Source: an uncultured Paracoccaceae bacterium
GTDB taxonomy: Bacteria; Pseudomonadota; Alphaproteobacteria; Rhodobacterales; Rhodobacteraceae
Length of the DNA stretch: 64,000 nucleotides
Direction: 5' to 3'
Assembly (NCBI GenBank): GCA_943787785.1
Contig: CALSNT010000017.1
Span: 1-64,000 of the forward strand
The position numbers and the translations under genes are program-made. Below the pieces are notes generated by a model, which ran no database searches, was not told the DNA's origin, and saw only the letters and a list, made by a program, of their open reading frames with translations. This document shows, in pieces, positions 38,178 through 49,875 of this stretch (positions are counted from its first letter, which is position 1; each line of letters begins with the position of its first letter).

Positions 38178-39833
38178 CTATCGTGCCGCCCGGGCCAAGA
38201 CCAATACCGCCGATATCCCAACGCCGATCACAAGAAGTGCTGCAGGGGCTGCGTCGCCGATACGCTCCAACGACGCCTGTTCGTAAACGCGCGTTGCAAG
38301 CGTATTGTAGTTGAACGGTCGCAGGAGCAGCGTGGCGGGCAATTCCTTTACGCAGTCGACGAAAATCAGCAGCAGCGCGGTGGCGACCGAGGCGCGCATC
38401 AACGGCAGCTCTACCTGCCAAAGCGTGCGCGCCCGACTGCGTCCCAGAGTGCGTGCCGCCATCCTCAGGCTCGGCGGGATGCGTCCCATGGACCCGTCCA
38501 GCGCGCCCTGCGCGATAGCAAAGAATCTCACTGAGTAGGCGATAATGATGGCCCCTGCCCCACCAGTCAGAATCAATCCCGGATCGTTCAATCCCAACGC
38601 GACCGCAGTGTCGGCCAAACGGTTGTCGAATGCCGCCAACGGGATCAGCAGACCCAGACCCAGCACGGCGCCGGGGGCCGCATAGCCGGAGGTGGTCACC
38701 GGCAAGATCAGTCTTGGCAGTAATCGGCCCGACTGACGCACACCGTATACCAACAATAACGCTGCCACGACAGTCAAAGCTGCCGCAATAGTCCCGGTTG
38801 TCAGCGTGTGAAACAGCGCCCGCCCCAGTCCAGGATCAAACCAGCGTTCGGGCCGGTCCGCCGCATGCCACAGCAGCACAGTGACCGGCACAACAAAGCC
38901 GACGACTACGGGAATGGCGCAGGCAAGCGTTGCAAGCCAGGCGCGATATCCACTCAACGGCGCCCTATCGCCTGCCTGATCGCGTCGCGCCAAACCGAAG
39001 TGGCGCTGATGACGTCGACTGGTCCGCTCTATCCCGACCAGACCGGCCATCAGGATCAGGACAATCACCGCGATCTGCGCTGCTCCGGCGGCATTCCCGG
39101 CCTCAAGCCATGTCGTGAAAATACCGGTGGTCAGGGTCTGAACCGCAAAGAATTCGACGACCCCGAAATCCCCGGCCGCCTCCATCATCACGATTGCCGT
39201 GCCTGCGGCGATGGCTGGGCGCGCAAGTGGCAGTGCGATGCATCGAAATCGCCGCCAAGCGCCGGCCCCCAACGTGCGCGCGACGTCATGTGCGAGGGCC
39301 GATTGTTCGATGAAGGCAGCCCGCGACATCAAGTAGACATAAGGGTACAGCGCCGCTGCCAGAACCAGAATTGCCATCGTCCGCGACCGCACGCCGGGAA
39401 GCCAAGCGACCTTGGATACCGAAATCCCAAACCCGTCGCGTAAGGCTGTCTGGATCGGCCCGGCAAACTCCAGCAAATCGACCAAAGCATAGGCCCCGAT
39501 GTACCCGGGCACCGCAAGTGGCAACAAAAGCGCCCATCGCAACCAGCTGCGCCCGGGAAATTCGTGCGCTGTAACCAACCACGCCGTAGTGCTGCCGATA
39601 ACCGCCGCCAGAAGCCCTGTGCCCAGCACCAGGATGACCGTGTTGGCAACATATCGAGGGAGCACTGTCGCCCAAAGATGCGCCCAGATGCCTAAAGACG
39701 GACCAAGCGCCAACCACCCGATAGCTGCAATCGGAAGTACAACCAATGCGGCGATTGCCATGCCAACCAACGTCCAGCGGTCCAGACTGACGACCCCATG
39801 TGTCGCATTAACTTGAGCGTTTTTCTCAACCAT
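38178..39833 (-). CDS. Iron(III)-type ABC transporter permease, fused double domain
   Basis: 551 residues with about twelve membrane segments in two homologous halves. Each half has an EAA-type loop (ARTLGAGAWRRFRCIALPLARPAI and ARTLGRSRARTLWQVELP). This layout is that of SfuB/FbpB-type iron or thiamine permeases. No binding protein or ATPase is next to it, so its partners must be elsewhere. Confidence 0.88.
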   Translation of the reverse strand: MVEKNAQVNATHGVVSLDRWTLVGMAIAALVVLPIAAIGWLALGPSLGIWAHLWATVLPRYVANTVILVLGTGLLAAVIGSTTAWLVTAHEFPGRSWLRWALLLPLAVPGYIGAYALVDLLEFAGPIQTALRDGFGISVSKVAWLPGVRSRTMAILVLAAALYPYVYLMSRAAFIEQSALAHDVARTLGAGAWRRFRCIALPLARPAIAAGTAIVMMEAAGDFGVVEFFAVQTLTTGIFTTWLEAGNAAGAAQIAVIVLILMAGLVGIERTSRRHQRHFGLARRDQAGDRAPLSGYRAWLATLACAIPVVVGFVVPVTVLLWHAADRPERWFDPGLGRALFHTLTTGTIAAALTVVAALLLVYGVRQSGRLLPRLILPVTTSGYAAPGAVLGLGLLIPLAAFDNRLADTAVALGLNDPGLILTGGAGAIIIAYSVRFFAIAQGALDGSMGRIPPSLRMAARTLGRSRARTLWQVELPLMRASVATALLLIFVDCVKELPATLLLRPFNYNTLATRVYEQASLERIGDAAPAALLVIGVGISAVLVLARAAR

Positions 39834-39925
39834 TTGGCTGCCATTAACTCAAACCCGGTTCCCCTGTCCAGAATTCAGCCCTATGATCTGCCGAATAAGT
39901 CAAACTAGGCAGCCCCGGTCCCGCC

Positions 39926-40809
39926 ATGCAATATGTCTTTCACATCGGCGCGCATGGCACCGACGCAGAGCGCCTGATGGTCGCGCTGCGAAAAAACCTT
40001 GTCCGGTTGAGTGAGCTTGAGGTTAGCGTGCCGAGGCCCCGCATCTACCGAAATCTACTCAGAATCGAAGCTCAGCGTCTCCAAGGTCAGGCCACGACTG
40101 ACGAAGATCGGGGAGTGATCTTGGCGCAAATTCTCGGCTCAACGAAGCCTGATCGCGTTGTCTTCAATCACGACAGGTTCTTGGGCGATGGTCTGCATAC
40201 CATTTCGGACGGCATGTTGTATCCGCAAGCGCATCATACAAATTGGCTGCGCGCCCTGTTCCCAGAGGACCAGGTCGACTTTGCCCTGGCGATCCGCAAT
40301 CCTGCCACATGGGTTCCGACCATGTTCAGCATTTACGGCGGCGACCGAACCTTCGCTGAATTCCTGAACGAAACCGATCCGCGCGATCTGTCGTGGGCTG
40401 ATATGGTGCAACGGATTCTCACGGCCAATCCCGGCAGCAACATTATCCTGTGGTGCAACGAAGATCTGCCTCTGATCTGGCCAGAGGTCCTGCGGCTGGT
40501 TGCGGACCTCGAAGACGACGAGGTCCTGGACGGCGACGCGGACATTCTGGCGGAAATCATGCAGCCCGAAGGCCTGACCCGCCTACAAGGAGTATCTCGA
40601 ATCGTCAGCACGCACACAGCTCGATCGCGGCCCGCCGCGAGGTCACGTCCGCCTTCCTGGACAAATTCGTGATCGACTCTGAAATCGAACAGGAATTCGA
40701 CCTGCCCGGATGGGATGCAGCGGCTGATCGCCAAGCTCACACGCACCTACGAGTCCGATCGTGGAGAAGACTGTCCCAGATGCAGGACGTCCTGTTCATC
40801 CGTCCATGA
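39926..40809 (+). CDS. Conserved Rhodobacterales hypothetical (frameshifted C-terminus)
   Basis: About 290 residues when joined. It starts MQYVFHIGAHGTDAERLM and has LALAIRNPATWVPTMFSI-like and WCNEDLPLIWPEVLRLV segments, which I remember from conserved but unnamed Rhodobacterales proteins of about this length. The N-terminal FHIGAHGTD looks like a sulfotransferase-type P-loop start, but that is only a resemblance. Frame changes near 40590, 40630 and 40715 split the C-terminus (EVTSAFLDKFVIDSEIEQ..., LIAKLTRTYESD). Its end overlaps the next gene tail to tail by 14 bases. Confidence 0.55.
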
Positions 40810-41265
40810 ACCGCAGGGTCACGGCCAGAGAGACCTCATGCAGATACATCGAATGTGGCAGCCAGAATATGTGCAGCGGCCAGCCACCCCACTGACAGGA
40901 TTTTCGCCGGCATCACCAAGACCGGCATTCGGGTCGCGACCAGGAACCCTGCACAAAACAGCGCCTGATCGGTGACCAGCCGGTTCGCCCAATGCTCGAC
41001 CCCGGCAAACCAGTCGCTGAACACTGGCGCTCCCTGCAAGCCCAAGTTCCAGATAAATCTCGACGATCTCCCACGCCGAGGAAGCCTGCCAGGCACCAGA
41101 TCAGCGCCGCGCGCGTGTTCAGCGCCGCAGGAGCGAACAGGCGCAGGCTTGTCAGCATCGCGAAGCCGGACAGGAAATGCGTGATCGACCACAGATCGAA
41201 CAGGGCGCGGGTTTTGAAGCCGAATAGCTCGGGCCATACGGTCAGGGCTTCGGGTATCAGGGCAG
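40796..41265 (-). pseudogene. Hypothetical membrane protein, multiply frameshifted
   Basis: Pieces in three frames join into one small membrane protein: ALFDLWSITHFLSGFAMLTS, then WEIVEIYLELG, then AGVEHWANRLVTDQALFCAG, then LHIFWLPHSMYLHEVS. At least three indels are needed. No start codon is clear near 41265. No function can be given. Confidence 0.45.
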
Positions 41266-41399
41266 CCTCCGGGCGCTACGGGGCACGCCGCCCCGGTTGC
41301 AGGCAGGGTGACCGATCTTGCTCTATGCTGTCCACCGAAATTGCAGCGGTCGGCTGCTTGCGGCTTTAGGCACTGTCGGCGCGGATACATGCGGATTTG

Positions 41400-42464
41400 C
41401 ATATCGCGGGCGGCCCGGCCCATCCCGGTCGCAGTGAAAGAAGTCGATGATAGACCTTGTCGACACTCAGCTGACCCGTACTGGACCCCTTGGTCCCCGA
41501 CATTGCCCCGTCCAGTGCAGGCCGCCCTCGCCCGACTGGGCCGGACCGAGGACGTGCGGTTTTCGCCCGACAACCGACGCCTGGCCCTGGCCGGATATGG
41601 CGACGATACTTGCCTGCGTGCTGTTGGACATCCGGATCGATGCCGAGCCTGTCCCGACGGCGCAAATATCTGCGATCGCGGGGTTCACAGAACTGATCTC
41701 GGACGACCTGGTTGAACCGCACGGCTTTGACTTCATCGACGATGATACGCTGGTCGTCGCCAACCGGCAGGGCTGCGTGGCTGTGTTCGATCTGTCCATC
41801 ACGGCTCGCGCGCGGACAGATCAGAATTGCAATCGCCCGGCACCGCATCACCCGCGCCAACTGGTTGCGGCGCAGTGCATTCGCCCGGTTCGGTCCTTGT
41901 GACCGGGCCACGTCAGCGGTGGAGCCGAAATTTTGGTCTGCAACAACTATCGCAAACGGGTCACCGCCCACCGGATCGGGCGCGATGGGCGCATCTAACG
42001 AACCGGGTCGCGCTCTGCCGCTGGGTCTGGATGTGCCGGACGGGATTGCGTCGCACGCCGGACGGCCGCTGGCTGGCGATCAGCGACCATTTCACAAACA
42101 GCGCTCTGATCTACGACTGCCGAGGGCGCCTGACGCCGCGCACCGCGCCCGTGGGTCGCTCTGACCGGAATGGCAACTACCCACACGGGCTGCGCTTTTC
42201 ACCCGATGGCCGCTACGCCTTCGTTGCCGACGCCGGCGCGCCCGCGCTGCATGTGTTCCGCTCGGACACCGGCCAGTGGCTGGGCGATCACGCGCCGTTG
42301 CGCAGCGTCAAGGTGCTGTCGGACGAGGTGTTTCAGCGCGGCCGCGCCAACGCCGCCGAAGGCGGCCCCAAGGGTGTCGATCTCGATACCACAGCGGGAC
42401 CATCCTGGTCGTGACCTGCGAGGAACAGCCCCTGGCGTTCTTTCGCGTCGCCGACCTGATCTAG
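41400..42464 (+). pseudogene. Beta-propeller-like protein, multiply frameshifted
   Basis: Fragments on the + strand form repeating propeller blades: LGRTEDVRFSPDNRRLALAGYGDD, EPHGFDFIDDDTLVVANRQG, TPDGRWLAISDHFTNSALIY, YPHGLRFSPDGRYAFVADAG and GTILVVTCEEQPLAFFRV. The blade signature xFSPDGRxxxVAD is that of YVTN/WD40-like or SMP-30-like sensors and lactonases. At least four indels break it. The start is uncertain. Confidence 0.5.
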
Positions 42465-42723
42465 CGCATCCCCAGCGCTTCCTTGTAAAGCTCAAGCACC
42501 GCCTCTTCCTCGGCGATATCGTCCGCGTCCCGCTTCCTGAGGCTGATCACCTTTCGCAGGATCTTGGTGTCATAGCCCCGGCCCTTGGCCTCTGCCATCA
42601 CCTCTTTCTGCTGGTCGGCGATATCGGCCTTCTCGGCCTCAAGACGCTCATAACGCTCGATAAATTGGCGCAAGCTCGTCGGCGGCGACGCGATAGGTTG
42701 GGTCTGTGACTCTGATCGTTCAT
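42461..42723 (-). CDS. gapR: GapR (DUF2312) DNA-binding protein, frameshifted N-terminus
   Basis: The intact part, [20 protein letters not shown]..., to KEALGMR is the coiled-coil GapR family, with [20 protein letters not shown] highly conserved. GapR binds over-twisted DNA ahead of forks in Caulobacter and supports replication. The first 20 residues (from ATG 42723) need two one-base corrections near 42672 and 42700 to read MNDQS...[20 protein letters not shown] frame from MRQFIERY alone would lack the N-terminus. Confidence 0.85.
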
Positions 42724-42855
42724 TGCTGGGCCCCGGTCTGGCAATGGCTTACAGGCCGCCACGCCTAGCGCCGGGCCGCGTCCGGGGCAAGCCCTTGCCC
42801 GCGCCGCCGCGTTCCCGTCTAGGCGGGTTTCGGCGCAAACGCGGAGACGGGCTCA

Positions 42856-43076
42856 ATGGACTGGTTGATCTGGGCAGGCGCGCTGGTGGCGCTTGGATCG
42901 GGCTGGCGGGCATATTCTGCGCGCCATCTGGCTGGTCGATGCAGGCGCGGCGCGAGGGATTGGACGACGCCGCGATGCGCGCGCGGCATTCAGAAGCGTG
43001 CTGCCGCTCAATCTCGCTCGCCCTGTTCGTGTCAGCGATTGGTCTGATGATGGTCGTCCTGGGCATCGTATTCTAG
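42856..43076 (+). CDS. Small membrane protein (about 70 aa), frameshifted
   Basis: Joining three frames gives MDWLIWAGALVAL, then a segment ending in MQARREGLDDAAMRAR, then LALFVSAIGLMMVVLGIVF before a stop at 43076. Two hydrophobic helices flank a basic helix. I remember similar conserved small proteins in Rhodobacterales. Indels lie near 42900 and 43000. No function known. Confidence 0.45.
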
Positions 43077-43144
43077 ACGATCGCGCCATCATAACGCGCC
43101 ATCATCATGCAATCGCTGGTCTTCAAATATCCCCGCCGGAGGCA

Positions 43145-43684
43145 TTAAGTTCCTGGCACGGGCGGCACCTTCGCGCCTCGGTCGAACCCCTCCCACCCCT
43201 CGCCCGCGAAGACGTCCCGTCCGAGTTGCGCCAAGAACATGGGGAAAGTCGACCATCACCCAGTTATCGCTAATCTTTCCTTCCTCGACCTTCCAGAAAT
43301 CCATATAGCGTATCTCGACCCGCTTGGCCCGTCGGCGCGATCCCCATGAATGCGCCGGAATGCGTCGCCTCCTGCCGCCCGAAAGGCTGCGGCCCATTCG
43401 CCCATGAACAAACGGCGCGCTTCGTCGATGCAGATCTTGTCGGAGAACGCCGCCTGAAACGGGCTGCTGCCAGTTGTCCTGGAACTCCTGCAAGGCCGTT
43501 CTTGGTGCCGCAGCCCGGTGTTGCCCATCCAGCGGAAGGACTCGGCGAAGAATTCTCCGATGTCGCTAATCCGGTGGTCGTTCAACCCGTCCACCATGCC
43601 TTCAATCACCGCACGGGTTTCGGCGGTTTTCGACATATCAGTGTCGCGGCTGAGCGCGGCTTGTTCGGGGCGCGATCCCTTCAT
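43145..43684 (-). CDS. SnoaL-like/NTF2-fold ester cyclase family, frameshifted
   Basis: The joined frames give about 170 residues. TRAVIEGMVDGLNDHRISDIGEFF, RWMGNTG, FQDNWQQPFQAAFSDKICID, VEIRYMDFWKVEEGKISDNW and a tail PPVPGT agree with SnoaL-like polyketide-cyclase folds (NTF2). The segment after WKVEEGKISDNW is the usual signature. Indels lie at about 43240, 43330, 43405 and 43465. Start 43684 (MKGSRPEQ) or 43636 (MSKTAE). It is in tandem with the SDR gene. Confidence 0.6.
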
Positions 43685-43688
43685 CGGC

Positions 43689-44470
43689 TCAGATCGTCGC
43701 GTTGATGACGCCGCCGTCGAGCAGGATATTCTGCCCGACGATGAAGCCGGCATGCTGGCTGCACAGAAACGCACATGTCGCGCCAAATTCTTCGGCCGTA
43801 CCATAGCGGCGCACTGGAATGGTCGCCTCGCGGTTTGCCTTTGCCTGCTCTGGAGTAATACCCTGTGCCTCAGCCGCGCCACTGTCCAAGGATAGTGCGC
43901 GATCCGTCGCATGAATTCCAGGCAGCAAGTTATTGATAGTGACGCCTTTCTCTGCAACCTGCCGCGACGTCCCGGCGACAAACCCCGTCAACCCGGTGCG
44001 CGCCGCATTGGACAAGCCCAGAACCGGGATCGGAGCCTTAACGGACATAGAGGTTATGTTAACCACCCGCCCCCAGCCACGGTCCATCATTCCGGGCAGC
44101 GCAGCCTGCATCAGCGCAATCGGCGTCAGCATGTTGGCGTCTAGCGCACCAATGAAATCGTCCCGGCTCCAATCCGTCCACATCCCCGGAGGTGGCCCGC
44201 CGGCATTTGTGACCAGAATGTCAATCTCGCCCGCAGCCTCCAGCAGCGCGGCCCGACCGTCCTCGGTTGTCACATCCGCCGCCACGGTTGTGACGTTAAC
44301 GCCATGAGACTCGCGGATCGCCTCCGCAGCCGCCTCCAGCGCCTTGGCCCCGCGGGCGTTCATCACCAGATCGACAGCCCGCCTCGGCCAGCGCCTGCGC
44401 ACAGCCCAGCCCCAGCCCCTTGCTGGACGCAGATACCAGCGCCCGCCTGCCTTTGATTCCCAAGATCCAT
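43689..44470 (-). CDS. Short-chain dehydrogenase/reductase, atypical catalytic site
   Basis: About 260 residues. The [18 protein letters not shown] dinucleotide motif is visible after mending two indels near 44394 and 44462; [12 protein letters not shown] and NITSMSVKA follow. The usual YxxxK is replaced by SNAAR in [15 protein letters not shown] remember this SNAAR form in other SDR proteins. The start is at ATG 44470. It may be a reductase with altered chemistry. Confidence 0.75.
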
Positions 44471-44574
44471 GCCCGTCACTCCTATTGCTCAGCCAATCGC
44501 TAACACCTCGCACCAGCGACCGTCGAAACCCGCCTGATTGCGCCGCCCCCGTGCCCGTGACCTATATCGCCGCC

Positions 44575-46196
44575 ATGTCACTTGATCAGCCCCCCAGCAA
44601 ACGCCCCCGACCTGCCAGCCCGAAATTGCCCGGCGGCGGACCTTTCGCGATCATCAGCCACCCGGACGCCGGCAAGACCACGCTGACCGAGAAATTCCTG
44701 CTGTACGGTGGCGCGATCCAGATGGCCGGTCAGGTGCGCGCCAAGGGCGAGGCACGGCGCACGCGCTCGGACTTCATGGCGATGGAGAAGGACCGCGGCA
44801 TTTCGGTCTCCGCCTCGGCGATGTCGTTTGATTTCAAGATCTTCCGGTTCAATCTGGTGGACACACCCGGCCACTCGGACTTTTCCGAAGATACCTATCG
44901 CACCCTGACAGCCGTGGACGCTGCGGTGATGGTGATCGACGGCGCCAAGGGCGTTGAAAGCCAGACCCAGAAGCTTGTTCGAAGTCTGCCGTCTGCGCGA
45001 CCTTCCCATCCTCACCTTCTGCAACAAGATGGACCGCGAAGCCCGTGATACCTTTGAGATAATTGACGAGATTCAAGAAAGCCTTGCGATTGACGTCACC
45101 CCGGCTTCCTGGCCCATCGGCATGGGGCGCGATTTCATCGGCTGCTATGACATGCTGAATGATCGGCTTGGAGCTGATGGACCGCGCCGACCGCAACAAG
45201 GTCGCGGAAAGCATCCAGATCAACGGGCTGAGACGACCCGAAACTGGCCGACCACTGTCCCGCCGCGCAGCTCGGCCACCTTGCGCGAAGAAGTCGAAAT
45301 GGCGCGCGAACTGCTCCCAGCCGTTCACCACGTGACTTTCCTTGAAGGCACGCTGACCCCGATCTGGTTCGGCTCAGCCATCAACTCGCTTTGGCGTCAA
45401 AGAACTGATGGACGGCATCGGCACCTACGGGCCGGTGCCGCAGGTCCAATCTGCCGAACCGCGCCAGATCAGCCCGGATGAAAAAACCGTCGCAGGATTT
45501 GTCTTCAAGGTGCAGGCCAACATGGACCCCAAGCACCGCGACCGGGTGGCCTTTGTGCGCATGGCCTCAGGCCACTTCAAGCGGGGCATGAAGTTAACCC
45601 ATGTAAGATCAAAGAAACCCATGGCAATCACCAACCCGGTGATGTTCCTCGCCAGCGACCGCGAACTGGCCGAGGAGGCCTGGGCTGGCGACATCATCGG
45701 CATCCCGAACCACGGTCAGTTGCGCATCGGAGACACGCTGACCGAAGGTGAGGCAATCCGCGTCACCGGTATCCCCAGCTTTGCACCGGAACTTTTGCAA
45801 ACCTGTCGCGCAGGCGATCCGCTGAAGTCCAAACATCTGGAAAAGGCGTTGATGCAGTTTGCCGAAGAAGGTGCCGCCAAGGTGTTCCGCCCGATGATCG
45901 GCTCTGGCTTCATCGTCGGCGTCGTCGGCCAACTGCAGTTCGAAGTGCTAGCCAGCCGGATCGAGCTGGAATACGGCCTGCCCGTGCGGTTCGAGCCGTC
46001 TCAATTCACCTCAGCCCGATGGGTCACCGGCCCGCAGGACAAACTCGACGCTTTCATGGACACCAACAAGGGCCACATGAGCACGGATCATGACGGCGAC
46101 CCGGTCTATCTGACGCGTCTGCAATGGGACATCGACCGGATCGAGCGGGATCATCCGGACCTGACGCTAAGCGCGACCAAGGAAATGATGGTTTAG
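44575..46196 (+). CDS. prfC: Peptide chain release factor 3, frameshifted
   Basis: A translational GTPase that recycles RF1/RF2. G1 is [19 protein letters not shown]3 [18 protein letters not shown]4 [11 protein letters not shown]; the C-terminal part is full length (to KEMMV). About 535 residues when joined. Breaks occur near 44975 ([13 protein letters not shown]), 45170 ([15 protein letters not shown]), 45225 and 45400 ([14 protein letters not shown]); all are one-base insertions. The gene is not essential in some bacteria, but four indels with perfect frames between them point to sequence error. Confidence 0.9.
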
Positions 46197-46345
46197 TCGC
46201 TCTGAACCGCGGCCGCGCCGTCACTTTCTACCTGCTCATCTGCGCGTTTTTTCATAGATCGCGACAGCAACGCATAAAGAAGTGAGACGCCACACAGCAG
46301 TGCCACGGCTATGATGGCGATGGGTTGATCAATAAGATAGTTCAT
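46193..46345 (-). CDS. Small single-helix membrane protein (50 aa)
   Basis: Starts MNYLIDQPIAIIAVALLCG, one hydrophobic helix (residues 8-27), then a charged tail (KKRADEQVESDG). AGG lies upstream, but the spacing is only fair. It overlaps the end of prfC by 4 bases on the other strand. Function unknown. Confidence 0.4.
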   Translation of the reverse strand: MNYLIDQPIAIIAVALLCGVSLLYALLSRSMKKRADEQVESDGAAAVQSD

Positions 46346-46625
46346 TCGGAACCTCGCATGTTTCCAGGGACTGTCACCGTTCTTGCCGTCCAAATTGGCC
46401 TTTAGTTTGCAACAGGTGGCGCATAAGTATGACCAATTCGTCAATCTGGCTGCAAATCTGCCTCTGATCAGGGTCCGCAACCCACGCCACGTTGACGCTT
46501 GTCAAAAAACGCCGTAGGGCATCGCTGAAGATGCACAGCAGCCGGAATCCTCCGGTTGACCATTCGGGTCAGGCTGGTGCGGGACGCGCGGGCCAGGGGA
46601 CGGGTTCGCAAACATACGGATGCGA

Positions 46626-48149
<1,524 letters not shown>

Positions 48150-48209
48150 GCCTTGGCGGTTCGGGCCGATTGTCGTTAGCATCCGTCTAACGACTAGACG
48201 GAGGCTCAG

Positions 48210-49062
48210 ATGCTCAAGCTATTTCCTTTGATTGCGGCTCTGGTCGCTGGCCCGGTTTTTGCAGATCCGGTCGACGACGCGCGCCAACTGTACCTAGATG
48301 GTGAGTATGAAGCCGCGATGGAGGTGTTGCTCCCCGCTGCCGAATCTGGCGATGCCAATGCGCAAAATGTCGTTGCGGACGCTTATGACAAGGGCAACGG
48401 TGTCGAAGTTAATCGCGATAAGGCAATGAAATTGTGGGAGAAATCTGCCAGCCAAGGCTTCTCCGCGCGCGCGGTACAACCTCGGCCTGCAGTATGAATA
48501 CGGCGGCGAGGGCGTCGCGCAGGACATTGAAAAAGCGATCGACTGGTATGTGAAGGCCGCGGCTTCGAAGAACCCGGACGCTTTTACCAACCTTGGCTAC
48601 ATCTTCGAGTCCGGCAAACGTGGAGAGCCGGATTTCGACCTTGCCCAGCAGTATTATCGCGGCGGGGTCGCGCTTGGTGCGTCGCAGTCGATGGCCAACC
48701 TTGGGGCGCTTTACGTCGAGGGCACCGGGGTGACGCAGGATTATTCGGACGCGCTGGCTTTGTTTCATGAAGGCGCGCTGCTAGGAAACGCCAATGCAAT
48801 ATCAAACCTCGGAGCGATGTATGAGAACGGCTATGGCGTGGTGCGCGACGTCACTGCCGCCTATTCGCTGTATTTCGAGGCGCTCTATCTGGGCCACCCG
48901 CGCGCCGCATTGAACATCGCGTTCCTGCTGCGCGACGAAGACGGCTACTGGGGCAACGATCCGGTCGAGGTTCTGGCCTATTGCCTCAAAGCCGTGGATC
49001 TGGCTGATCGGGCGGATTTGATTGCGGAGTTTTCAAGCGATTGCAACGGGTTCGCGCGCTGA
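48210..49062 (+). CDS. Sel1-repeat (TPR-like) exported protein, frameshifted
   Basis: About 283 residues with a signal peptide (MLKLFPLIAALVAGPVFA). Six or so Sel1 repeats follow, for instance ARYNLGLQYEYGGEGVAQD and ANLGALYVEGTGVTQDYSDAL. Sel1 proteins act as scaffolds in the envelope. One break lies in GCGCGCGCG near 48472; removing one base gives a proper repeat (ARYNLGLQY). An AGACGGAGG site precedes the ATG. Confidence 0.82.
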
Positions 49063-49165
49063 TCTTTCCACATCAGATAAGGCTGAAGCTGCAGCGCGCT
49101 CTGCTGAGTTGTAGGTCCATGTGACCTTCTGGTGTATGACCACATTGAACGATGGGAGGACACCG

Positions 49166-49390
49166 ATGCCACTAATCGACATTCATGTACTCGAAGGTGT
49201 ATTTGACGCCGCCGAAAAGCGGCAGATGATCCGCGAAGTCGCGCTTGGCTTCGGGAAAATCGCAGGACAGGCTATGCAGGATGCCTCATCCGTTCGCATT
49301 CACGAAGTTCCCAGCGGGCAGTGGGGCGGAGCTGACAGCGTTTGGACAACGGAACGTGCGCTGGAATTGAAAGGCAGCAATCGCCCTTAG
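49166..49390 (+). CDS. 4-oxalocrotonate tautomerase-family protein
   Basis: 74 residues. The start gives Pro as residue 2 (MPLIDIHVLEGVF), the catalytic N-terminal Pro of the tautomerase superfamily after Met removal. GGGAGG lies upstream. The domain ends with VRIHEVPSGQWGGADSV. These small proteins form multimers and move double bonds in keto-enol acids. The substrate is not evident. Confidence 0.82.
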   Translation: MPLIDIHVLEGVFDAAEKRQMIREVALGFGKIAGQAMQDASSVRIHEVPSGQWGGADSVWTTERALELKGSNRP

Positions 49391-49399
49391 CCAAGCTAT

Positions 49400-49875
49400 T
49401 CTAAATGAACGCAATAATCTTCGGGGGGAACGCTGCTCAAGGCAGGCCTGAAACTCTGCGGAAATCAGCACTATCTCGGAGATCTCGCAGCCAAGCCGGG
49501 CCGACGCGGCGTCGGCCTCTTCCTTTTCGGCCGCCACGGCACTGCATTTCTTGTCGACATAGGTTGGCCACGCCGACAGCAGATCGACCATCTCGGCCCC
49601 GCCCTTCGGCGTGACCGTCTTCAGCACCTCGGTTTGCCGGGTCACCATGTCCAATCGCCAATCCTCGCGCAGGCCAAACAGGCAGGCCGCGTGATCCCGG
49701 GTCCCGACCGCGCCTGGCGTCACAGGATGAGAACATCATCGTAAGGCACTGGCTCCAGGTCGTTCTCGCTGTCCATCCCTTGCAGGCAACCAAGCACCTC
49801 GTCGTGCGTCGCAACATCCTGCGCCGATGCCGGCGCCGCAAGCAGGGTTGCATTGATGAGGATCAGATACTTCAT
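49400..49875 (-). CDS. Exported hypothetical protein, LprI-like (DUF1311), frameshifted
   Basis: ATG 49875 gives a signal peptide (MKYLILINATLLAAPASA) and VATHDEVLGCLQGMDS; the frame stops near 49722 (VLIL). The next frame goes on with HAACLFGLREDWRLDMV, YVDKKCSAVAAEKEEAD and ACLEQ. The Cys spacing is like LprI-type lysozyme inhibitors, but this is weak. The 5' end overlaps the flavodoxin-like gene by 4 bases. A downstream end is not well defined. Confidence 0.4.

Noticed and set aside
40796-42464. True ancient pseudogenes in this stretch
   Set aside because: Not excluded, but the codon-level conservation of each fragment and the matching excess of one-base changes in nearby housekeeping genes favour sequence error.
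44575-46196. Programmed frameshifting in a release factor gene
   Set aside because: Natural frameshifting is known for prfB, not for prfC; this gene needs four changes, which regulation does not explain.
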